The notes under the pieces were generated by a model that ran no database searches, was not told where the DNA came from, and saw only the letters and a list, made by a program, of their open reading frames with translations. The translations under genes were made by a program, and so were the position numbers. This document shows positions 1 to 4,927 of a DNA stretch of 13,199 nucleotides, one piece after another. The stretch's first letter is position 1; each line of letters begins with the position of its first letter. The stretch is from Minisyncoccota bacterium (lineage in GTDB: Bacteria > Patescibacteriota > Minisyncoccia > Moranbacterales > GCA-2747515), in assembly GCA_938044295.1 (NCBI GenBank), contig CALIRC010000034.1, positions 1-13,199 on the forward strand. The letters are read 5' to 3'.

Positions 1-118
1 CCTACATTAAGTGTGCTCTCTCGTGAGCGAGACATCTGCCACAGATGCGCAGTGTGTCTAGACCCATAAGCAGCTGTGGTAGGTGTCGCAGCCGCGAGAG
101 TGTGCACTTGGGTGTTGG
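1..118 (+). ncRNA. Candidate rod-like structured RNA (unassigned, may start outside window)
   Basis: The segment folds into one long hairpin. Positions 1-8 pair with 111-118 and 9-23 with 95-109, with G110 bulged and only two T:T mismatches. A 7x7 internal loop follows (24-30/88-94). Then comes an uninterrupted 14-bp helix (31-44/74-87) and a 29-nt apical loop (45-73), in which 53-56 can pair weakly with 65-68. At least six pairs are G:U (7/112, 8/111, 14/104, 15/103, 35/83, 38/80). On the minus strand these would be A:C mismatches, so the plus strand is the likely RNA. By eye the segment is also more GC-rich than its surroundings. The shape resembles 6S or small SRP RNA, but the SRP tip motif is absent and I recognise no known family. 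The closing helix may continue left of position 1, so the true 5' end is unknown. No reading frame of note lies in it. Confidence 0.5.
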
Positions 119-132
119 GTGGTTATTTGGAG

Positions 133-257
133 ATGGTATTACACACTCGAGTGTAATTTTAGGCAAAACCAAAGCTTTTCACGAGCCACAGTCTAACGAT
201 GATGAGTGAAAAACGTAGTTGTTAACGACAAAGCACACCAAGTACGTAAAAATCCTA
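133..257 (+). repeat. Degraded copy of the palindromic MITE-like element
   Basis: The interior matches the good copies well: GTGTAATTTTAGGCAAAA at 151-168, CTTTTCAC near 175-182, and GTGAAAAACG with TTAACGACAAAG further right. Both ends are worn. The left end reads ATGGTATTACACACTCGAG instead of TAGGACTTACGCACTTG, and the right end CAAGTACGTAAAAATCCTA carries two extra bases. No flanking direct repeat is visible. The left end has become a 7-bp hairpin (138-144 with 151-157, 6-nt loop) followed by TTT, which could act as a weak terminator for a plus-strand RNA such as the rod at 1-118. Confidence 0.75.
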
Positions 258-286
258 TTAAAAAAGAGGGCTTCCTCACTTTAGTG

Positions 287-327
287 CAGTGTTTATAACG
301 AAGCAGTGCGCAAGTGCGTAAGTCCTA
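287..327 (+). repeat. Right-end fragment of the palindromic element
   Basis: Positions 311-327 are an exact CAAGTGCGTAAGTCCTA right terminus, identical to that of the copy at 7196-7318. The preceding bases (about 287-310) still resemble the conserved stretch TTTTAACGACAAAGTACAC with small gaps. No matching left terminus with the same flank is visible in the window, so this is a truncated copy lying directly beside the degraded copy at 133-257. Confidence 0.65.
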
Positions 328-334
328 AGCATTT

Positions 335-363
335 AAAAAACTGCGTGCCATATGGTCACGCAG
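335..363 (-). terminator. Intrinsic terminator of the secreted-protein gene
   Basis: Read on the minus strand, a 7-bp stem CTGCGTG/CACGCAG (363-357 with 347-341) encloses a 9-nt loop and is followed directly by six T residues (340-335). It starts 23 bp after the stop codon of the minus-strand gene ending at 387, as expected for a Rho-independent terminator. Confidence 0.8.
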
Positions 364-386
364 AATTTACAATAGATCTTACAAAA

Positions 387-929
387 CTAATGACCACAAA
401 CGCGAAGAAGAGTCTTCTTTTCTCCGTCTCCCTGCGACGAATCACTTGTCACATCATGCTCTAGTAATGTTGCACTGACTTTACTGACAGTCACGCTTCC
501 ACATTTAATATGTGCTTTCTTGATTTGATCATTTAAATGTGACTTTCCTAGTCGAATCTCACCAGTGACTGCATAACATGCAGTAGTTCCATTTATGATG
601 TCATCCTGATCCCACGGTTCTGTTTTAACATATACGACTGCACCAGAAGTAATACCGACTATACGACTAACGCCGGACCACAAATTATCAGATATACCAT
701 TCAAATCATCTGCACCATCACAATGTCTACTACTACCTAGGTGGCCAACGCCTGGAATATAAACATGTACCAACCGCATATTTGACACACCTCCCTGAGA
801 AGGCGTTGGCAACAATTTAGACCATGCGTGCGATAACTCCTCTTTATGCAAATTTTGAGAGCTATGTGCAGAAGCTGCAGACGACAATATAAAAAAAACA
901 GATACTACACAAACGAACGATTTAATCAC
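387..929 (-). CDS. Small secreted protein of unknown function
   Basis: A 180-residue protein is obtained from the GTG at 929-927, preceded by AGGGGAAG five bases upstream, a good Shine-Dalgarno. An upstream in-frame start would add 29 residues that spoil the signal peptide. From the GTG the protein opens with a lysine at residue 3, a hydrophobic stretch (about 5-17) and an Ala-Ser-Ala site, predicting Sec cleavage after residue 21 with export of a roughly 159-residue product. The mature part has four cysteines (in SRHC, TTACY, HIKC and the C-terminal RVCGH), which could form two disulfides, and many Ser, Gly and Asp residues. I recognise no domain. It is a single-gene unit with its own candidate promoter (988-1016) and terminator (335-363). 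The gene lies between copies of the repeat and candidate RNAs. Its coding status is well supported by start, signal peptide and terminator; its function is unknown. Confidence 0.75.
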   Translation of the reverse strand: MIKSFVCVVSVFFILSSAASAHSSQNLHKEELSHAWSKLLPTPSQGGVSNMRLVHVYIPGVGHLGSSRHCDGADDLNGISDNLWSGVSRIVGITSGAVVYVKTEPWDQDDIINGTTACYAVTGEIRLGKSHLNDQIKKAHIKCGSVTVSKVSATLLEHDVTSDSSQGDGEKKTLLRVCGH

Positions 930-965
930 ATTACTTCCCCTATAAATATATACTAGTGATTGAAA

Positions 966-981
966 GTGCAATTTTTTGCAC
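966..981. promoter_or_regulatory. Inverted repeat in leader of secreted-protein gene
   Basis: GTGCAA and TTGCAC form a perfect 6-bp inverted repeat around four T residues. It lies between the candidate promoter at 988-1016 and the Shine-Dalgarno of the gene starting at 929. It could be an operator or a leader hairpin; nothing tells which. Confidence 0.3.
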
Positions 982-987
982 AAAATA

Positions 988-1016
988 AACTTACTGCAAA
1001 TACTCACTGCTGTCAA
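988..1016 (-). promoter_or_regulatory. Candidate promoter for the secreted-protein gene
   Basis: On the minus strand a perfect -35 box TTGACA (1016-1011) is followed after 17 bp by TAAGTT (993-988), a weak -10. Spacing is ideal. The start codon is about 60 bp further on, giving a leader of about 50 nt that contains the inverted repeat at 966-981. Confidence 0.4.
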
Positions 1017-1127
1017 ATATTCTCCAAAATATATGGAAGAGAAATGAACTCTAAAGATACAGTCGCAATATCAACCGACAGCTTTAAGTCATAGATATAA
1101 AATATGCTCTACAAATTCTAATATTTG

Positions 1128-1217
1128 CAGGACGTACGCATGTGAGTGTGCGTTTAGGCAAAGATGAGTAAAAAACATAGATTGTAACGACAAAGCACAC
1201 TACGTGCGTAAGCCAAA
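1128..1217 (+). repeat. Internally deleted copy of the palindromic element with 5-bp direct repeats
   Basis: The left end CAGGACGTACGCATGTGAGTG and the right part with AACGACAAAG and ACGTGCGTAAG match the full copies. The central hairpin is largely missing: the left arm jumps after TTTAGGCAAA straight into GATGAGTAAAAAACATAG. The copy is 90 bp long against 123. It is flanked by a perfect 5-bp direct repeat ATTTG (1123-1127 and 1218-1222), as expected for a target-site duplication. Its right flank provides the -35-like bases of the promoter at 1220-1246. Confidence 0.8.
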
Positions 1218-1219
1218 AT

Positions 1220-1246
1220 TTGAAAAAAAATATTACATGATACAAT
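1220..1246 (+). promoter_or_regulatory. Extended -10 promoter for an orphan plus-strand RNA
   Basis: TGATACAAT (1238-1246) is an extended -10 element (TGnTACAAT). TTGAAA at 1220-1225 is a -35-like box, but its 15-bp spacing is short, so the extended -10 probably dominates. Initiation is expected around 1252-1255, immediately before the structured region at 1255-1361. No other feature explains a plus-strand promoter here. Confidence 0.55.
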
Positions 1247-1252
1247 AGACGA

Positions 1253-1362
1253 ATGACGAGCGATGATGTTGTGCAACGTCACATCCTTACACGGGTGTAG
1301 ATCGCTGGTCAAACCACAAAAGCCCCTGATAAGGCACAACGCTGCCCCGCGGGGCTTTTTTG
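1253..1362 (+). ncRNA. Candidate orphan small RNA with three-way junction and terminator
   Basis: A 10-bp closing stem with one G:G mismatch (1255-1264 with 1301-1310) encloses two small hairpins. The first pairs GATGTT with AACGTC (1265-1270/1275-1280, tetraloop); an alternative pairs 1265-1269 with 1281-1285. The second pairs TACA with TGTA (1288-1291/1296-1299, tetraloop CGGG). A 7-nt linker leads into the strong terminator hairpin at 1318-1361. Promoter, fold and terminator are consistent in position and strand. The surrounding genes are on the other strand, so this is not a leader of a neighbouring gene. A 15-codon frame (ATG at 1253, TAG at 1298-1300) also lies in it and could be chance or a leaderless peptide. 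I recognise no riboswitch or RNA family. Confidence 0.5.
1318..1361. terminator. Strong intrinsic terminator, shared between tatD and the plus-strand RNA
   Basis: AAAAGCCCC (1318-1326) pairs with GGGGCTTTT (1351-1359). Inside, GGCA pairs with TGCC around a 6-nt loop. On the plus strand the stem is followed by further T residues, giving six in a row. An alternative shorter hairpin uses the perfect palindrome GCCCCGCGGGGC at 1344-1355. The structure starts 33 bp after the tatD stop codon on the minus strand, so it probably ends both transcripts, although the T tract is better on the plus strand. Confidence 0.8.
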
Positions 1363-1393
1363 TTTCCATTTTACACACTTCCAAAATACAAAA

Positions 1394-2275
1394 TTAGGTA
1401 AGACGAAAAAAGTCTTTTGTATTTTCAATCGTCTGAGAATAAACAGTATCCACATCAACTTCTTTGAGAGCAGCAATTCGCTGTGCAACATGTTGTACGT
1501 AAAACGGTTCGTTGCGCGATCCACGGAGCGGCACAGGCGTGAGATACGGTGCATCTGTCTCGATCATCATGCGCTCTAGTGGAATCTTAGTGATCACTTG
1601 ACTCATCTGATCATCATCATTTTTACTATATGTGACATTACCTGTAAAAGAAAAAGAAACATTTTCTAGAGCGAGGAAATCCTCAGTTACACTAACATTC
1701 CCCATATAACAATGCAGCACAAATTGAGTGTCACTAGCATCAGAGATGATCTGCACACAATCAAAATACGCATCACTCTGAGCAACATCTTGTGGGCGAC
1801 AATGCACCACAACAGGCAATGTATATTTTTTTGCAAGTGCTATTTGCACGACAAAACCGGTTCGTTGCCATTTCTTCTGCTGTGCAGTCACACAATCATC
1901 TCCAGGTAAAAAGTAATCCAAACCAATCTCTCCAACGGCAACAACATACGCATCAGAAAGCAGTCCTTCTAGTGCCTCTGTAGCATCTTTAAAAGCATCC
2001 ATGCGAACAGACTCTTTGTGTTCTGCGCCAATATTTTGCATCCATTCATTGTCACGCTCCTTCCCACCATTAAAAACATGAGGATGCAAACCAACTGTCG
2101 CATAAACCCTATCATAATCCTGCGCCACACGAACTGCATCATGCGATTCTTGCACACTCGTACCAACATTAATAATCGCCTCTCCACCGTCGTCAAAAAA
2201 GCGAGCAATCACTGCTCCACGATCTTCATCAAACTGTCGATCATGTAAGTGCGCATGCGCATCAATAAATCTCAT
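1394..2275 (-). CDS. tatD: TatD-family metal-dependent deoxyribonuclease
   Basis: The 293-residue protein has the full TatD (amidohydrolase-fold) motif set. The N-terminal FIDAHAHLHD supplies two metal-binding histidines (H7, H9). VGLHPH, the glutamate in VAVGEIGLDYF, the histidines in PVVVHCRP and VLHCYMGN, and the aspartate in METDAPYLTP complete the two-metal site. The C-terminal PLRGSRNEP matches the usual substrate loop, where R-G-x-x-N-E-P is conserved. The family removes nucleotides from single-stranded DNA ends and acts in DNA repair and turnover, in the cytoplasm. Length is slightly above the usual 255-265, with an insertion of about 25 residues near 85-110. The ATG is fixed by the motif at residue 3 onwards. 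It is the last gene of the gatC-gatA operon, 37 bp after its neighbour, and is followed by the terminator at 1318-1361. Confidence 0.95.
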   Translation of the reverse strand: MRFIDAHAHLHDRQFDEDRGAVIARFFDDGGEAIINVGTSVQESHDAVRVAQDYDRVYATVGLHPHVFNGGKERDNEWMQNIGAEHKESVRMDAFKDATEALEGLLSDAYVVAVGEIGLDYFLPGDDCVTAQQKKWQRTGFVVQIALAKKYTLPVVVHCRPQDVAQSDAYFDCVQIISDASDTQFVLHCYMGNVSVTEDFLALENVSFSFTGNVTYSKNDDDQMSQVITKIPLERMMIETDAPYLTPVPLRGSRNEPFYVQHVAQRIAALKEVDVDTVYSQTIENTKDFFRLT

Positions 2276-2287
2276 ACAAAAATCACA

Positions 2288-2300
2288 CTATAAATTATAG
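2288..2300. promoter_or_regulatory. Palindromic AT-rich site in front of tatD
   Basis: CTATAA-A-TTATAG is a perfect 13-base palindrome in the 37-bp gap upstream of tatD. On the minus strand it contains TATAAT, so it may be an internal -10 box; no good -35 accompanies it. Confidence 0.25.
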
Positions 2301-2312
2301 TAAGCACACAAT

Positions 2313-2840
2313 TTATACTACACCCAAGTCTTCGAGGAAATCAAAGTAAATCGCTACTGCTTGCGTCGCTTGCTCCTGTGTTACTACCATATGTTCATCA
2401 TGAACAATCTTATTGCGAAAAGTATGGACACTTTTCACAGCATCCAACGACGAACAGGTATTTTCAGGAATCTGTACAATACGCTCACCAAAGTTCTCGC
2501 CTCGATAACCCACTTCATCAAGCGCCTTAAACACCAAATGTTCTGCTTCCAAAATCGCAAGTTTCCATGAATCTTGGTTTCCCTCAGATAAACGATTCTT
2601 AACCGTCTTCCATTGCTTACGTCTTTTTCCTCTGTTTTCTGTCACACCATCAGTACCATACTTATGCGCGCGAAGACGCCTCCGAAAGCCACCTAGATAT
2701 ATGAGCAAAATAACATCCAAAATCAAAACAAACGTATAAACGCCAAAAAAAATTTTAAGGACAATAAAAAAAGTACTGTGAAGAAATCCCTGAAAAAATC
2801 CATTAAGAAGTGTGAAAAATGATGCAACAATAGCCTCCAT
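2313..2840 (-). CDS. Membrane-anchored protein with HEPN-like RNxxxH motif
   Basis: This is a 175-residue protein if started at the ATG at 2840-2838, 7 bp after the gatA stop. An alternative ATG at 2882 would overlap gatA by 35 bp and add 14 residues; it has a purine-rich GAGGAAGG upstream, so the start is open. Residues 1-50 form a hydrophobic region (one long or two short membrane segments). A very basic stretch follows (RRRLRAHK, GKRRKQWK), placing the rest in the cytoplasm. The C-terminal helical half contains RNKIVH at about 142-147, the R-N-x3-H motif typical of HEPN domains, in a context (TFRNKIVHDEH, then a helix with TQEQATQAVAIY) typical of small helical HEPN folds. HEPN proteins are often RNases, but a non-catalytic role is possible. 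It lies between gatA and tatD and is probably cotranscribed. The membrane anchor is clear; the HEPN assignment is moderately sure. Confidence 0.8.
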   Translation of the reverse strand: MEAIVASFFTLLNGFFQGFLHSTFFIVLKIFFGVYTFVLILDVILLIYLGGFRRRLRAHKYGTDGVTENRGKRRKQWKTVKNRLSEGNQDSWKLAILEAEHLVFKALDEVGYRGENFGERIVQIPENTCSSLDAVKSVHTFRNKIVHDEHMVVTQEQATQAVAIYFDFLEDLGVV

Positions 2841-2847
2841 ATAATTT

Positions 2848-4290
2848 CTAGATAATTGACTGCTCCCACATATGCCCAGCATTTAAAACACCTTCCTCAT
2901 CAAACCACTTACCAAGGATTTGCCCACCCACAGGAAGCGAAACATCACCTTCTACAATCGTTCCAATCGGGAGAGAAAGTGCTGGTACACCAGCCAAGTT
3001 TGCAGGCACATTATAGATGTCTGTAAGATACATCTTAAGAGGGTCTTCTGTACGATCACCCAACTTAAATGCAACCTCTGGCGCAGTTGGTGTAAAAAGA
3101 AAATCCACTTTTTCAAATGCCTTTTCATAGTCTTGTCGGATAAGCGTACGAACTTTTTGTGCTTTTTTATAATATGCATCGAAATAGCCGGCACTAAGCG
3201 TATAGGTTCCAAGCATCAACCTCCGCTTGATCTCCGCACCAAAACCTTCACCGCGAACATGTTTATAATACTCTATAAGCGAATCAAAATCCTTCTGCTG
3301 TGCTGTACTGCCAAACCGTATACCATCAAAACGCGCAAGATTGGAACTTAGTTCAGAGGTCGCAATCACATAATACGCAGCAAGTGCATCATCAGTATAA
3401 GGCAAAGAAACATCGACAATTTCGGCACCCAGAGATTTATACTTTTCGACTGCATCAAGAAAGACCTTCTGCACTCGGGGATCCAATCCATCACTTAAAA
3501 ACTCTTTTACAATACCAATCTTTTTTCCTGTAAGGTCTTCTCCGAGAAAATTTTCATACGTTTGACCATCGCTATGCGCAGTCGTTGCATCACGAACATC
3601 CTGTCCTGCAATAGCACTAAGTACAATCGCACAATCCTCTACAGTAGACGCAATAGGTCCAACCTGGTCCAAGCTTGAACCATAGGCAATCACACCATAG
3701 CGAGAAACACGACCATACGTCGGCTTTAGACCAACAGTCCCACAAAAACTTGATGGTTGACGTATAGAACCTCCCGTATCAGTCCCAAGTGAACACACTG
3801 CCTCCGCAGCAGCAACAGCAGCTGCACTACCACCACTCGAACCACCAGGAACGCGAGAAATATCCTGCGGATTCCGTGTTACACCATACGCACTATGCTC
3901 AGTAGAACCACCACAGGCAAATTCATCCAAATTCGTCTTACCTAAAAAGACTGCGTGTGTACCACGCAATTTCTCAATCACCGTAGCATCATAGGGTGAT
4001 ACATAATCTGCAAGCATTCTCGAACCTGCAGTTGTTTTTTGATCTTTAATATTGATCAAGTCCTTTATAGCTCCTGGGATACCAGCAAGAAGCGGAACAT
4101 GCTCACCTTCGGCAATAAGCGAATCAACTACCTTCGCCTGCTGAAGCGCACACGCACGATCAACACTAATAAACGCACCAATGCCTTCATCCCCTGAATC
4201 TACAGCATCAATACGTGCGAGATACGTATGTACAAGAGCTTCAGCAGTCACTTTCCCAGTAACAAGTTTTTCATGCAATTCTCGAATCAT
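2848..4290 (-). CDS. gatA: Glutamyl-tRNA(Gln)/aspartyl-tRNA(Asn) amidotransferase subunit A
   Basis: The 480-residue protein is a complete amidase-signature enzyme. The catalytic triad Lys-cisSer-Ser is K76 (GAIKDL), S151 (in PGGSSGGSAAA) and S175 (TDTGGSIRQPS), offset by exactly three from the residues known in Staphylococcus GatA. The flanking GTVGLKPTYGRVSRYG is the usual GatA sequence. GatA releases ammonia from glutamine and, with GatB and GatC, converts misacylated Glu-tRNA(Gln) or Asp-tRNA(Asn) to the amidated form. Length is normal. It is preceded by gatC at 72 bp and followed by the HEPN-like gene at 7 bp. gatB is not in the window. The start ATG at 4290 fits the family N-terminus (IRELHEKLVTGKVTAEAL), with no clear Shine-Dalgarno. 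Confidence 0.97.
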   Translation of the reverse strand: MIRELHEKLVTGKVTAEALVHTYLARIDAVDSGDEGIGAFISVDRACALQQAKVVDSLIAEGEHVPLLAGIPGAIKDLINIKDQKTTAGSRMLADYVSPYDATVIEKLRGTHAVFLGKTNLDEFACGGSTEHSAYGVTRNPQDISRVPGGSSGGSAAAVAAAEAVCSLGTDTGGSIRQPSSFCGTVGLKPTYGRVSRYGVIAYGSSLDQVGPIASTVEDCAIVLSAIAGQDVRDATTAHSDGQTYENFLGEDLTGKKIGIVKEFLSDGLDPRVQKVFLDAVEKYKSLGAEIVDVSLPYTDDALAAYYVIATSELSSNLARFDGIRFGSTAQQKDFDSLIEYYKHVRGEGFGAEIKRRLMLGTYTLSAGYFDAYYKKAQKVRTLIRQDYEKAFEKVDFLFTPTAPEVAFKLGDRTEDPLKMYLTDIYNVPANLAGVPALSLPIGTIVEGDVSLPVGGQILGKWFDEEGVLNAGHMWEQSII

Positions 4291-4362
4291 ATACTTATAA
4301 ATTTCTGATCACCAGTTATATGTAAAATAATTATTTTGACTTTATCACTATATAATATAACA

Positions 4363-4656
4363 TCACAAAACATTCTTCACCGAAATATGATCACCATCTC
4401 GAGAAGGAACATTTGTCATAAGCGCTTCTCGCTCCTCTTGCGAACAAGGGTGAGCATCATCTACGCGATATACATTAGCCATACCTGTTATATGACCAAT
4501 AGCATCTACAGCATCAGTATCTACACGTGAAATCGTTTCAAAATGACCCAAAACAGAACTCAGGTCCTTCTGATACTGAGAAACTTCTTCATCTCGAAGA
4601 GACAGAAGAGCTAAATCTGCTACATTTCGAATGTCTTTTTCGGTAATATCAGTCAT
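4363..4656 (-). CDS. gatC: Glutamyl-tRNA(Gln)/aspartyl-tRNA(Asn) amidotransferase subunit C
   Basis: The 97-residue protein has the usual GatC form: an N-terminal helix with ITEKDIRNVADLALLSL, the middle YQKDLSSVLGHFETISRVDT, and a C-terminal tail with DDAHPCSQEEREALMTNVP. The tail would normally carry DxP-type motifs near RDGDHISVKNVL. GatC is a small scaffold that wraps around GatA and tethers it to GatB. The ATG at 4656 has GAGG four bases upstream. It is the first gene of the gatC-gatA-HEPN-tatD unit and ends in TGA, showing that TGA is a stop in this organism. Confidence 0.95.
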   Translation of the reverse strand: MTDITEKDIRNVADLALLSLRDEEVSQYQKDLSSVLGHFETISRVDTDAVDAIGHITGMANVYRVDDAHPCSQEEREALMTNVPSRDGDHISVKNVL

Positions 4657-4668
4657 AAAACCTCATTT

Positions 4669-4698
4669 ATATAATTATTACCAGAGAGATATTGTCAA
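4669..4698 (-). promoter_or_regulatory. Candidate promoter of the gatC-gatA operon
   Basis: A perfect -35 TTGACA (4698-4693, minus strand) is followed after 18 bp by TTATAT (4674-4669) in a run of AT. The gatC start is at 4656, so the leader would be very short, but the gatC Shine-Dalgarno GAGG is retained. The -10 could also be the overlapping TATATA, one base further. Confidence 0.45.
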
Positions 4699-4803
4699 AA
4701 ATTGATCACCCCACAATACCCTCAATCCACAGTCATTATGATTCTATCACGAAATAGTCATTCGCACTCACACAACATACAAAAAGAGTACGATCACTAC
4801 TAG

Positions 4804-4926
4804 TAGGACTTACGCACGTGAGTATAATTTTAGGTAAAATCGAGGCTTTTCGTGAGTCATAGTCTACCTATAGTGAGGGAAAAACGGAGATTATAACAAC
4901 AAAGTACACCACGTGCGTAAGTCCTA
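4804..4926 (+). repeat. Full copy of the palindromic MITE-like element, abutting the ligA stop
   Basis: The copy is 123 bp long with perfect 17-bp terminal inverted repeats, TAGGACTTACGCACGTG (4804-4820) and CACGTGCGTAAGTCCTA (4910-4926). The arms continue as an imperfect palindrome towards a central hairpin around CATAG-TCTAC-CTATAG. The flanks ACTAG (4799-4803) and ACTAA (4927-4931) match in four of five bases, suggesting a worn target-site duplication. The right end lies one base before the ligA stop codon, so the presumed target overlapped the end of ligA. The element carries no open frame of note. Confidence 0.9.
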
Positions 4927-4927
4927 A

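Noticed and set aside
74..110. Possible 5S rRNA 3' half (GTGGTAGGTGT and GCGAGAGTGTG resemble GATGGTAGTGT and GCGAGAGTAG)
   Set aside because: The helix IV hairpin and loop C sequence are absent, and the 14-bp helix 31-44/74-87 is incompatible with the 5S fold.
1..118. Possible small SRP RNA (4.5S-like rod, with AAGCAGC at 68-74)
   Set aside because: The conserved apical domain (GGTCAGG, GGAA-type tetraloop, AGCAGC) is missing apart from the AGCAGC half, and the tip contains CCCATA instead of a G-rich tetraloop.
1255..1310. Hammerhead ribozyme or known riboswitch at the three-way junction
   Set aside because: No CUGAUGA/GAAA core, and no recognisable purine, TPP, fluoride or similar core sequences.
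2920..3533. Plus-strand open frames of 77 to 143 codons opposite gatA
   Set aside because: They lie inside a well-supported gatA, are rich in Lys, His and Cys from reverse-frame codons, have no start signals and no family resemblance.
4804..4926. TA target duplication (Tc1/mariner or IS630 type), since every intact end is TA...TA
   Set aside because: The 5-bp direct repeats lie outside the TA, which is better read as part of the terminal repeat; a TA-duplicating origin is not fully excluded.
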